Assembly: GCA_027943245.1 (NCBI GenBank)
Contig: JANDJZ010000046.1
Coordinates: 1-64,000, forward strand
DNA from: Acanthamoeba sp. SK_2022b
Taxonomy: Eukaryota > Discosea > Longamoebia > Acanthamoebidae
Length of the DNA: 64,000 nt
Direction: 5' to 3'
Shown: positions 1 through 10,539 of the stretch, piece by piece
Layout of the letters: each line of letters starts with the position of its first letter
Numbering within the stretch: the first letter of the stretch is position 1
Program-made: the position numbers and the translations under genes
Notes under the pieces: model-generated
What the model saw: the letters and a program-made list of their open reading frames with translations, nothing else
What the model was told of the DNA's origin: nothing
Databases searched by the model: none

Positions 1-105
1 CGAGGGCGAGGGCGAGGGCGAGGGCGAGGGCGAGGGCGAGGGCGAGGGCGAGGGCGAGGGCGAGGGCGAGGGCGAGGGCGAGGGCGAGGGCGAGGGCGAG
101 GGCGA
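1..105. repeat. (CGAGGG)n hexanucleotide repeat
   Basis: About 17 perfect tandem copies of a 6-bp unit run from the window edge to about 105. Read on the minus strand each unit encodes Pro-Ser in frame with the secreted protein, so the repeat is a coding microsatellite and expands or shrinks without frameshift. Confidence 0.95.
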
Positions 106-795
106 CAAGATCTCGGAAGGAGAGGGCGACTGGGAAAAGGAGGTAGAGGCCGTGGGCGAAGACGTGGGCGAGGGGGAATTGGACACGGCCGTACCGAGGA
201 ACTGGACGTTATCCATGCGATTGTTGCCGGTTGTATCGGTAGCGCCGTCGAACAGGAAGCGAACGACGGCCGTAGCGTTGTTTTCGATCTCAGGGTAGGC
301 TGACAGATCGACGGTCATCCACTCGTAGGTGGAGGCGGCTCCCGGCGCGATGGTTGCGCGCGTGACCCCGTTGGTCTGCACGGCGACCGAGGGGTAGCCG
401 GAGGACGTGCGTCGGAGAGCCAGCGTGAGGTTGATGTGGACGAAGCCCACCGAATTGAAGGTGAAGTCGACATAGCGGCCGTTGTTGTCTTTGCTCTGCA
501 GGCCCAAATCTTGGCCGCTAGTGTCGCCAGAAACGAGGTTTATCGCACTGCCGGTGAAGGTGAGTACGTTGCTTGTGATGAAGTTGCTGGTGACGCTCCC
601 AGAGCCAGAGGAGGAGGCGATGGGCAGGGAATAGGTGCTTCCGGACGATTGTCCGCTGTTGAAGTTCCAGTGGACAAAGCGGGTCGGTCCGATGCCTGCG
701 CTGGCGCCCCTGTAGGAGATGGGGCCAATCAGGAGCGTGGCCAAGGCCAACACCAGCCAGCAAGTGAAGAAACGGAGAGCGGAGGTAGTGTCCAT
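1..795 (-). CDS. Secreted protein with beta-sandwich domain and Pro-Ser stalk (3' end outside window)
   Basis: The frame is open from an ATG at 795 leftwards to the window edge, giving 265 residues with no stop, so the C-terminus is missing. Residues about 5-33 form a hydrophobic signal sequence (core FFTCWLVLALATLLIG). Residues about 38-205 look like one beta-rich extracellular domain, starting FVHWNF and ending in FDGATDTTGNNRMDNVQFLG. That ending resembles a repeat found in large secreted bacterial proteins. A Ser/Thr/Pro linker follows, then a pure (Pro-Ser)n stretch encoded by a hexanucleotide repeat at the window edge, typical of an extended O-glycosylated stalk or wall-type protein. 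No intron is needed. I do not recognise a specific family or ligand. The coding strand reads (CCCTCG)n at its end, so length variation between strains is likely. Confidence 0.7.
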   Translation of the reverse strand, partial: MDTTSALRFFTCWLVLALATLLIGPISYRGASAGIGPTRFVHWNFNSGQSSGSTYSLPIASSSGSGSVTSNFITSNVLTFTGSAINLVSGDTSGQDLGLQSKDNNGRYVDFTFNSVGFVHINLTLALRRTSSGYPSVAVQTNGVTRATIAPGAASTYEWMTVDLSAYPEIENNATAVVRFLFDGATDTTGNNRMDNVQFLGTAVSNSPSPTSSPTASTSFSQSPSPSEILSPSPSPSPSPSPSPSPSPSPSPSPSPSPSPSPSPS

Positions 796-987
796 CAATC
801 TCTCACTGTCACTCACCCGAGAAAAAAGAGTTGAACTTGCTCTACTTGAAATGGCACTTGCGGGATCTGCATTAGCAACTATACACCGGCCGGAAGATCT
901 CCATTTTTGGATGTGATGAGATATAAGCTTCCAGGTGGCAATCTAATCATTTACTAGTAAAACGAGACACGCGTTGGTTTGTAGCCA

Positions 988-3207
988 TCACGGCTCGTAC
1001 GCTTGTGCAACGAGGGCGCGCAGGTCGCGGGTCCACGCGTTGCCCCAGTCGAAGGGACGGGCCCACTGAAGGCACCTCGTCTCGCGCTCACGAATGTCGG
1101 CCAGCTGTGGCGGCACTGGGAGGCGGTAGCCCGCCTCCTCCTTCCGTAGGACCTCTTCGACCGTGTCCACGAACTTGGCCGGGTGGGCCGTCGCCACCAC
1201 CGCGATGGGCGCCTCCTCACCCTGTGCGCACACCTGTGTCAGGCCAAGCTGGTGTTGATGTTTGCATGCTTGTGGGCACCTGTTGGTGAGCCTTTTTCGC
1301 CGCCAGAAAGGCAATGACGGTGTGGGGACAGAACACGTAGCCGTAGGCGCGGTGGCCGAATTCAATTCCGTCCTTCACTTCCTGCTGCGTGGCCGATGCG
1401 GATCTGTACAGTGAGCGAGCCTGGGCCATGAGCTCCTGATATCAGAGAGAGAGAGAGAGAGAGTGGGAGTGAGCAGAAGCGATCCCTGGTGGGATGCAAA
1501 GACGCAGAGCCAGGCCGTTACCTCGCCGAACACGACCTTCCCGTTGGGATTCTGCTCGAGGTGGCTCATCCACTCGCGCACCTTCTCCACGTTTTCGCCC
1601 GACAGGTAGAAGAGCAGCCTTTCGACGTTGTACGGCACGTTGATGTCTGCACACATGCGCCAACGTGCCATCGCCATCATGAGACCGATAATCGAGTCAC
1701 CAGCACGCGAGTATCGACACGTTCCCAGAGCAGGATTTAGGGGGAGGGCGGCGTCGCCTACCCATGGCAGGGCTGATGGTCTTTACCACGACGTCAGAGG
1801 GAGCCAATTCGCCTGCACGAGGGCATGAGAAGCAGCAACTGCAGTTTTGTAAAAGGGCGACACGCAGAAAGAGGAGAGAAAGGGGGGACTATGCCCGCGT
1901 GATACCTTGGGTGAAGAAGCGGTGGAGGGTGTCGTTGTCGTTGACGGCAGGGATGAAGTACTTGACGGGGAGGCCCATGCGCTTGGTCAGGTAGCCCGAG
2001 AAGCCGTTGCCGAACCCACCCGATGGAATTGAGAACACGATCTCGCCTGCACGCGCGCAGACACATACACGCGAAGAGGAGAACGGCCTAGTCGGCAAGA
2101 GCTGCGAACCTGGTGCGTGGCGTGATGCAGCGGGATTGGTGGGGGGGGGGATACGGTCGCACTTGGGACAGACGCGGAGGTAGGCGTAGAAGAAGTGGAC
2201 GAGCTGCATCATGATGCGGGCCCAGTTGGGCGAATTGATGGTGCACACGCCGTACTTCTCCACAAACGCTGGGTCCGCGAACACGCCTGGCGCGATAAAT
2301 ACGTCGGCAAGCGTCAGAGGCGCCCGAACGGTCATTGGGAGCTAATCATCAATCATAAAATATGTAGTAATAACCTTTCACCGCCACGTCGGCGTCATCG
2401 GAGGTGCCATCCACGGCAATGGAGTACACGTTCTTGTCGAGCACGGTGGTCATCTGGCGCTCCTATCGAAGAACAGAGACAGCTCGTGATAAGCATGCCA
2501 CACACGCGCGCGCGCACGATCTGGGCGGGTGGCACGAACCTGAAGTTCGGCTATCCTCCCCTGGCCGGGCATCAGCACAAAGATGTTCATGTTCTGGCGG
2601 CCCTTTGCGCAGTGAATAGCAGCACTCCCTGAGAGCCTCAAGGCACAAGTCGCTATCAATGACTGAAATGCTGGCGAGTGTGTTTGTGGGGCACACGCGT
2701 GTTGATGGCCCGGGGGGCCGCACCCGTGTCGCCGCTGGTGGCCACGATGATGGAGAGCTTGCGCTGCCGCTTGCGCACGAGATACTCGAACATGTGGCCG
2801 ATGAACTGCAAGCCGAGGTCCTTGAACGCCAGTGTGGGCCCGTGAAAGAGCTCCACAACGTCAAACTCGAATCGGTTGCTGCGGTTCTCGACTTGGGGCG
2901 CGTTGTGCCGAGGGGCGAGGTGCTTGATGGGCACGATCTGTTCGTCGGTGAACTCACCGAAACAAGTCTGCAGCAGGTCATGAAGGTCGGTTCTGGGCAT
3001 CTCGTCCTCATCTACGAAGAGAGTAAAGATTTCCTCGCATAGCTGGGGGAAGGTGAGATTTCGGGTGGCCCACTCGCGCAGGGTGTCGAGCTCGATGCGG
3101 GGGATCGAGGTTGGCACTATCATGCCGCCATCGGGCGCATACCCTCGCAGCACCGCCTCCTCGAAGGTAAGCACCTCAGGTCCTCCTCGCGTGCTCTTGA
3201 ACTTCAT
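988..3207 (-). CDS. Threonine synthase (PLP-dependent, yeast THR4 type)
   Basis: This enzyme converts O-phospho-homoserine to threonine, the last step of threonine synthesis. It starts at the ATG at 3207 (MKFKSTRGG); the upstream in-frame codon at 3228 is only a TTG. Exon 1 holds the N-terminal domain, with GYAPDGGMIVP and the PLP-lysine motif HGPTLAFKDLGLQF. SIIVATSGDTG is split by an intron before SAAIHCAKGRQNMNIFVLMPG. Later exons carry the phosphate-binding region SIPSGGFGNGFSGYLTKRMG (2040-1980), NVPYNVERLLFYLSG, and the C-terminus ending in LVAQAYEP at 988. The FEYLVRKR motif and domain order match the long fungal/proteobacterial class rather than the plant class. Several short GT-AG introns separate the exons. 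The start lies under 100 bp from the 3' end of the next gene on the same strand, so the promoter is very compact. Confidence 0.93.
1443..1462. repeat. (GA)n microsatellite in threonine synthase intron
   Basis: A short (GA/TC)n run lies between two exons of the threonine synthase gene. On the coding strand it reads TC and forms part of the intronic pyrimidine-rich sequence. Confidence 0.8.
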
Positions 3208-3253
3208 CGATGCAGCAGCCAATACCAACAGAAAAAGAAAACACGAATTTATG

Positions 3254-3262
3254 ATTTAATTT
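3254..3262 (-). terminator. Poly(A) signal AATAAA overlapping alternative stop
   Basis: On the minus strand CTAAATAAAT lies here, about 30 bp past the preferred stop at 3293. It overlaps the alternative stop codon at 3261. It sits only about 50 bp upstream of the threonine synthase ATG. Confidence 0.5.
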
Positions 3263-3292
3263 ATTTAGCCAAGCGACAAGAAGCGGCGACCG

Positions 3293-4256
3293 CTACACCA
3301 CCTTGTGGTAGCCTGAAGGTGAGGACGTAGAACACGTTTGTGAGTGGTCTACATAGTGCAAACAAGAAAGAGGAGGAAGGTGTAGGTGTACCCTTGGCGT
3401 CGGCCGAGGGCGCCATTGCAGGGACGTCTGCCGGCGTAGTGGCTTCATCGCCCACGTGGCCGGCTGGTGTAGTGGTCCCGCTGTCGCCGACCGCAAGAGA
3501 GGCATCGATGTCTGCCACCAGACCTGTGAGCAGCTGATCTACCAGCCGCTTGACCTCCTCGGAGGGCATGGCGGCTCCATTGCCGCTCGTTCGCTCCAAC
3601 TCGGCCAGAGTGTGGGCGAGCTCCTGTCGCTTGGCGTCGGCCAACCGGTGGACGTGCGTCTGGTGCAGCCGCAGCGCGTGCTGGGCATCATCGAGACGGG
3701 CGGTGGTGAGGCGCTTGTACTCCTTGTGCTCGCCCTGCTCGCGGGTGATTTGGAAGAAGAGGGACACCACGACCGTGATCATGAGGAATGTGCCCGCGTT
3801 TGAGAACACAATGTCGAACACCCGCTCGCGCCAGTCCTGAGTGAACGGGTTGGTGGCAGCGTCGCGGTTCTCCTTGGGCGGGCGCTTCATGTTGAAGAGC
3901 TTCTCGTAGACTTGATCGAATTGCGCATCGATGTCTTGTTGGGACTTAGAGCGAGGGGGTTGGTTGGAATTGGGCTGGCCCGGTTCGGCATCGATTACCT
4001 TGCCCCGAGCAGCTTGACGATGGATTCGTGTGCCCAACACGAGGAATCGGCGAGAATCTAAGCATGCGACGGAACCTCGCCGCACACCGCAGAGAAGCGT
4101 GACGGAAGGAACAGAAGACGTGAAGGAGATTGTGGATAAGGGGCGAGTAGCAGAAGAGACAAGCAATGCAGTAGTTCGGCGCGTGGAAAGCAGCCGACCG
4201 CCTCGGGAGAACCAGTGAGCAACTGACGCTGACGCCTGCCTCTCCATTTGCTTCAT
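3293..4256 (-). CDS. Predicted mitochondrial single-pass membrane protein, coiled-coil; function unknown
   Basis: One long open frame runs from an ATG at 4256 (MKQMERQASASV; a second ATG lies at 4247). The N-terminus is rich in Ser, Arg and Ala with no acidic residues for about 45 positions after the first few (HWFSRGGRLLSTRRTT), as in a mitochondrial presequence. A middle segment TNPFTQDWRERVFDIVF leads into one membrane span (NAGTFLMITVVVSLFFQIT). An Ala/His/Gln/Arg-rich helix follows (about 60 residues, probably coiled coil), then a Pro/Thr tail. I do not recognise the family. The last coding bases are ambiguous. A phase-1 intron (donor GTACACC, acceptor CACCTTCAG) would end the protein in GYHKVV with a stop at 3293. 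Without it the frame runs to 3261. The first option leaves a normal AATAAA about 30 bp downstream and is preferred. The gene shares a 115-bp divergent promoter with the P4-ATPase gene. Confidence 0.6.
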
Positions 4257-4371
4257 CTTCCGCTTAGGAAAGAAAACAGTTTTTCTTTCTCGTTTCATTT
4301 CCCCAACTGTGGCGCTGACGTGGCCATTCCACTGCAAAAAGGTCTGTGGACAAAGAAACCAGCAAACAAGA
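4257..4371. promoter_or_regulatory. Short divergent promoter between membrane protein and P4-ATPase genes
   Basis: Only 115 bp separate the two divergent start codons, so both promoters must overlap here. The stretch holds a pyrimidine-rich run (TTTTTCTTTCTCG) but no clear TATA box that I can see. Confidence 0.5.
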
Positions 4372-7300
4372 TGAGGCGGCCACATCGGGACAAGGACCAC
4401 GTCCCGATGGATCCGCACGATCTACACGATGAATCCATTGTGCACAACCAGCACCTCCACCAATCGTCACCCGCATCTCCCCTTATGTCATCTCATCTCC
4501 CCCTATCGCCGGCATTGGCTGCTCGCTACGTGATGCATCATAGCGATCCTGCCCCGCTCCTTTCTGTTCCTGCTTCCTTCGATCGTTCTGACTCCCTGAG
4601 CGGCAGCGGCCATTACCCCATCAGGAGCGATTTCATCGCAGCCTCCTCAGCCTCGGTTGTTGATGACTATGCGTCCTCTTCCTCTTCTGCCGTCCTGCCG
4701 CGCGTAATAGTGTTGGGGGAGACCAAACCCAATCGCGGCTACTGCTCCAACAAATTGCAGACGGCCAAGTTCGAAACGACGTGGGAGCTGTTGGTGTATG
4801 GCCTCATCTCCTGCATCTTTTCCTCCGTTGCGAGCGTCTACTTCTTCACGGTTGGCCTTCTGCAGATCTTTACGCCCTGGAGGTATGTTCTGCGTGCAGC
4901 TGATTCTTCACCAGACGTTCAAACTCTCATCCATTGCCTTCCTTCCGCAGCCCAACGGGCAAGTTTGCCACAATGGGCCCCTATGCGGGCAACAAGGTGT
5001 TCGAGATGGCGTGCCTGTTCTGGTTCAACAAGAAAGATCAGATCAGCGACAAGAACATTAACTCGCGCAAGGTCAAGGTCGTGACCCGCGCCGGCATGGT
5101 CACCAAGGAGAGGAAAGGTGGCCTCATGCGCCCTCAATGCTGCGCTGCGCCCATCCTCCGTTTGAAGCCGCTGCACGCACTCACGCATGCACCCACAAAT
5201 CAGACCTGTCTGTGGGAGACCTCGTGCACATCGAAGAGTGCGGGACCGCCAGCGAAGACCGCGTCGAAGTGCCGGCAGATCTGCTCCTCATCTATTCGGA
5301 CACTAGGAGCGTCTTCCTCGACATGTCGTCGCTCACTGGAGAGAAGGACTCAGTCCAGCGCAAAGTACACGCTGCTCCTCCACCCACCGCCAGCCGTTCA
5401 ACGGCCTGGCACCTCTTGTGTGACTTGGCGACTGACCGTTTTGCTCGACTCAGGTGCCTCTAGGGCTCGAGATCGAGAGACCCGATCGTGATCCGTTGTA
5501 CGGCGTCCTCTACGCGACCGAGCCCAAACCAGACCTCGAGCACTTCAAAGGTATCTCTACCTGGCCCAGCTGACTCATGGTGAGAAGACCCGCCATCTCA
5601 CAACTCGCCTTTATTTTGGTCTTCTTCTGTGGCAGCCGAGCTGAGGATCGGCACTCGCAAGTACGACTGCAACCACGAGAATATGATTCTCGCGGGCTCC
5701 TACCTGTTCAAGGGAAGGTACGGGAAGCGCTCGAGCAGGCATCTGTTGCTGTGACCCCAACTGACCACCGGACCCTTCATCGATATCCTGGACCAGGGAC
5801 GTGTACGGCATCGTGGTAGCCACCGGCAAGGACACAAAGATTCGTCTCAAGCAGAAGCCTACAAGCAAGAAATCCTGGTCGCTGCAAAACAGGTACGATG
5901 TTAGAGGCGTACTTGTGCGAAATCATTGATTGGTCGAAGCCTTATCCACGCTCACGTTTGGTCTCCTCTTCCATCAGGCTCAACATCATCACGACCGTCA
6001 CTCTCTTCTTCTTGTTCAGCTTCATCTTGTTCGGCACCACCGGCTACACGGCCAACCACGGTGACGCAGTCTTCTTCCAGGTGATCGCCATGTACTTCCT
6101 TCTCTTCAACGGTACGATGCACCCACCGACATTTCGCTTGGACGCTGGCGGCACGGCGTTGTGACAAATCGATCATCTTCGCTGCACAGGTCTTATCGCC
6201 CAGACGCTCCAGTTCACGCTCGACGCCGTGCGAGGCATCCAGACGTTTGACGTTGACGCCGTGGTGAAAAACCCCTGCGCCGTCGAACAGCTCGGCCTCA
6301 CTCAAGCCATCGTCTTTGATAAGGTGTGCGCCTCGAAGCGTGGCCCCTCCCTTCCTCCGTGCGCATGCGTGATGCTCTTCTTGGGCCTTGATCCAACTCC
6401 CTACCTCCTTTTTCGTCTTTGGCAGACCGGCACTTTAACGCAGAACCAACTCGAACCGCAGCTACTGAGCGTAATGTACGATCGTGTGTACTCGGTACGC
6501 TCTCCCATCTCGGTCGACCTTGCCTTTGGCTACCTGGCCTCACCGCGCACGCTCTTCAAACAGATTCACGACAAGCACTTGGGCGTGGCAAGGAGCATCG
6601 AGCCCTCGCAGCGCACGGGCCAACTGCGCGCGCTCCTGTTGAGCATCTGCCTCAACAACAGCGTCATGCGAGCCAAGGAAGGCCTATCCAGCAAGCCGCA
6701 CTACTTTGGCACGTCGGCCGACGAGGTCGCCATTCTCGACAAGATCTACAGCTCGGTCGGCTACTTCATCGTTTCCCGTAGCGTCACGCCCGAGGGCGAG
6801 GAGATGGAAGTGCACACGGAACCCAACGACGACGTCGGCCACACCTGGGAACTCCTCTACGTTTACAAGTACACCAGCGAGAGAGGCATGATGACGGTAT
6901 TCCCGCTTTCCACCATACTCCCTCCCCCACCACCACTACATGAGCCATTTGTTCACGACCGCGTCTGTGCACACGCCGCAGGTGATGGTGAAGAACAAGG
7001 TCACGGGCGAGGTGTTCTTCCACAGCAAGGGGTCTCCCGAGAAGATGTACGCGTACCTCCGCGAGGAGGACCGGGCAGAGGCCGAGCGGAGGGTCACCGA
7101 ATTGGCCAAGGACGGCCTCCGCGTACTGCTCTACGCTGCCGTCAAGCTCGACTGGGCCCGCATCGAGGAACAGTTCAACGCCGCGTGGGCCACGCAGGAG
7201 GAAGACGGCGTGGCCATTCAGATCTTCATGTGCGTGCATTCCTTGGATTCCAGTGTTGCTTCTGGGGGGGGGGGTGCGCGTGTGGCTCACCTCTTTTGTC

Positions 7301-10079
7301 GCCAGGCGAGATCATCTGCGAGACTTGTACGCGCTTGGAGCGACGGGCACAGAGGATCAGCTGCAGCCTCGTCTTCTTGAGACCATTCAGAAGATCCAGT
7401 CTGGCAACATCATCACCTTGGTGTGTACGGGCGACATCAAGATGACCGCCGAGATCATCGGCAGGAACTGCGGCATTCTCCCCGTAGGCCCCGGTATGTG
7501 AAACAGTCCTTCCTGTTGGTTGTGTGTCCGCGGCATGCCTCCTTGCCTGCTCACCTCCTTTCGCTCTGCAGATGCCGAGGTGTTTGATGTCCACCAGCAC
7601 CCCGACCTTTCCCTCGAGATGCAGCTCGATGCCGCTCTCAAGTGCAAAAAGTCAAAGGGCACGCACCCGGTCCATGACTGCAGTTGCGCCGAGTGGACGC
7701 GAGCCTGACGCCAGCTGCACCTTTGGTGTCTCTCTCTCTCTCTCTCTCTCTCTTGCTCTCTGTGCAGGCCTGCTGGTCGGCAAGCAGGAGTTGATGGAGA
7801 TTCTGGAGGACAAGAGCCTGTCGAGAGCCTTCATCAACCTCGTCAAGACCTGCAAGGGCGTGGTGACCTACAGGTAAGCCCTCCCCTCCGCACCTGTCTC
7901 ACTGCTGACTGAGCTGAGTCGAGAAGCGCTGCTAACCGTCTCTCCTCCCGTTCTCTAATCGGCCAGAGCCCACCCGAAGCTCAAGGCTCAGCTGACGCAT
8001 TTCCTCATGAAGCACGGCCTGTTCACGTGCTCGGTCGGTGACGGCGCCAACGACATCGACATGATCAAACAGGCCAACGTGGGCATTGGCATCAAGGACG
8101 GCGAAAACAGCCATGCGGCGGGAAGCAGCGACCTCGCGATCAAGCGCGTGGGCGAGCTGCCCAAGCTCATCTTCTACCACGGCAAGAAGAACTGGGAACG
8201 AAACACCAAGATGACCCACCTCATCACCTGCATGAAGATGACCGTCGTTCTCAGGTCTCAGCCCCTCACCCTCTTATCCAATGCCTGCCTCGCGTGAGTG
8301 TGGGAGCGCGCACGTGGACTAACCGCTCTTGTTTGCCCAACCCCGCTGCGCTGGTGATGAATCGCCCGACAGTCTCCTGTTCTACGATTTCCTCTACGGC
8401 AACTTCTCCGCCGTGTCTCTCTTCACGGGGCGCATGCTGCTGGCCTACAACTTCTTCTACGGCTGGGCGACGGCCGTCTACGGCATCTTCCACCACTCCT
8501 ACCGGAGCGCGAACGAGGCCCTTGGTACTGCCCGCCCGCCCGCCCGCTCGTCCTCGCCTTCCGTGGCGTGTGGGCCGGACTGCTTGCTCACGCTTGGAGG
8601 GGGGTGGGGTCTCCACGCGCGGCCATCAGCCAACCCTGCCAGGTGGCTCAACAAGCCGGGGTTCAAGCTGCAGGCCCTCTCCATTTCGCGGAGCTTCCTG
8701 TGGTGGACCAAGGCGGCTCTGGACGCACTCCTGTGCCTCACCATCACCATGTGGTGGTGGCGCCCCTCTCCCGGCGTCGAAGATGGTATACGCCGTGCTT
8801 GATTGAGCCACCCCCCCCTTTGTAGATACGGCGCGCCTCACTGCGACATCTCTCCCTCCTGTACTCCTCGTTTAGGGGTTGTCGCGCAAGTCCTGCCACC
8901 CTATTTCATCTTTGGCGACAAGCTGGTGATGGCCGAGTTCTGCTGCTTCGTCGTGATCATGATCTGGGTCAACCTCAGGGTCTCGCTTGTGACTGGTGCG
9001 TTCCTCTTCCACCCAACGCTATGGCCTTTTATTGTTACGTTGCGTCTAAGTCTTTTCCCTCCCAACAGATCATCTGGCCGTTCATGCGACGGTGGTGGCA
9101 ACCTTGTTCTTCTTCTTCGTCGTGGCCGTGCTCCCGGTCTGGCCGTATCTCGAGAGCGGGTGCGGCCCAGTTTTGTCCCCATGTGCCCGCACGCGGTGTC
9201 TGTTCATCACTTACGCTGGTGGTGGTGGTGGTGGTGGTGGTGGTGGTGGTGGTGGTGGTGTGTCAACGCGGCAGGTTTGTGTCGTTTGTGCTGATGATGG
9301 TGGCCATCTTCCTCATCTACAACAAGTCGATGGACGTCGTGATCCACATCGTGAGGCGGATCATGTCACGCGTGCGGCAGGACCGCGAGGTGCGCAAGCG
9401 CGAAGACGAGAAGCGGCGCGCCGAAGCCTTGGAGCGGGAGCTGGACCGAGTGATCAAGGACCGTGCCGAGAAGCGGGAGAGCAGCGGGTCCAGGATCCGC
9501 CGACGCCGCGTCAAGTCGACAGAAATCAGGTCCCCGCTCGAGTCGCTTCACTCGGTGTCCTCGCCGAACCTGCCCTCCTACGGCTCGACGCTGGCCGCTC
9601 TGTCACCGCGACCCGCCCCCCTCATCGCCGTCACTTCGCCCTCCGCCACTGTTTCCTCCTCCTCCTCCTCCTCCACCTCCTCGTCTTCGTCTTCCACCTC
9701 ACCCTCTTCTTTGTCGTCCTCTACCTCCCCCTCTTCATCATCAACCACCCTGCGCATACCCCGTCTTTCGTCCCTGGGCGAGAGCACCGGGCGAAGCATC
9801 CACGATCTCCAGCAGGAGCAGCAACAGCAGCAACACCAACAACACCAGTCACGGGAGTGGAAGCGGAACAGCTCCTCTGGCGTGCAGGCGAGAGAGGAAC
9901 GGAGGCGCCGCCACCATCAGTCGTCCGAGGAGGAGGCGTCGAGCCCTCGGTCAAGCAGCTCGAGCCACTACGCGCACCAGCACCACCCCCACGCGGGCGT
10001 CCTCGCGAGCAAGTCGACGCCCTCCACGACCAACAACAGCCCTCTCACCTCGCCCAACACCCGCCACCGCGAAGTTTGA
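4372..10079 (+). CDS. Divergent P4-type ATPase (putative phospholipid flippase)
   Basis: P4-ATPases move phospholipids from the outer to the cytosolic leaflet. The ATG at 4372 is followed by a Ser/His-rich N-tail, then CSNKLQTAKFETTWELLVYG, which matches the family's first membrane entry. Other landmarks are the actuator motif SSLTGEKD (5330), the phosphorylation motif FDK|TGTLTQN split by an intron (6312/6424), the nucleotide domain with FHSKGSPEKM (7018), and the hinge VGDGANDIDMIKQANVGIGI (8035). Membrane helices follow, including FYDFLYGNFSAVSLF (8382) and ATLFFFFVVAVLPVWPYLESG (about 9095). The tail is basic, then Ser-rich, then Gln/His-rich, and stops at 10079. About 17 introns interrupt it. 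Two family signatures are altered: DGET reads TGEK, and the M4 PISL motif reads AQTL. Those changes make flippase activity a guess, though P4 membership is well supported. Confidence 0.85.
7729..7753. repeat. (TC)n tract in P4-ATPase intron
   Basis: An uninterrupted TC run forms the polypyrimidine tract just before the acceptor CTGTGCAG of the exon beginning GLLVGKQELM. Confidence 0.85.
9218..9262. repeat. (GGT)n trinucleotide repeat in P4-ATPase intron
   Basis: About 15 tandem GGT units lie in the last intron, shortly before the acceptor ACGCGGCAG of the exon that carries the final membrane helix. They are read here as intronic. Translating them would insert a long Gly or Val homopolymer inside a transmembrane region. 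Confidence 0.85.
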
Positions 10080-10539
10080 AACAGCCACCACCCACCGGTG
10101 AACGGTCGGTCACTTTTTGCTTTTTGATCTTGGCGTTACATGCCATGTAACACCCAGATACATTTATAGAACACGTTTTCGATCATCAACAATAGCACAC
10201 GTCGACGATGCACGGTGTCGGCGATGGTCCCCTAGGGAGGGTTGCAATGAGACGGTCGTCTGAGATTCGTCGCTCCTTTTTCGACTCTAGGCCGCAACCA
10301 CGTGTTGGCGGAGTTGGCGGTTGCGGAGCGACCTGCGCTTTAAGGGTCAACTGATCTGTAGCCACGACGAGTTGAGAAATTACACCACCAACCCACCAAG
10401 ATGAGAGAACTCAAAGAGTTTGAATATTGGCTATTTTGTAGTTTATTAATAAATATAGGGTGGTTGGTAGATGGGCGTGGAGTGTTGACCGCCACACAGT
10501 TGCCACCAACCGCTATTCACACGTCACTTGACCGGTTCG
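10080..10539. other. Intergenic spacer between convergent genes
   Basis: No coding sequence is seen. The spacer carries the 3' untranslated regions of the P4-ATPase (+) and bHLH-zipper (-) genes and a palindromic poly(A) signal at 10442-10453. Confidence 0.6.
10442..10453. terminator. Palindromic bidirectional poly(A) signal TTTATTAATAAA
   Basis: The 12-bp perfect palindrome TTTATTAATAAA presents AATAAA on both strands. It lies 363 bp past the P4-ATPase stop and 87 bp past the bHLH-zipper stop, so it can serve both convergent genes. The sequence is plain; the shared use is inferred. Confidence 0.55.

Noticed and set aside
3207..3228. Threonine synthase start at 3228
   Set aside because: The codon at 3228 is TTG. 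The first ATG in frame is at 3207 and gives MKFKSTRGG, a normal family N-terminus.
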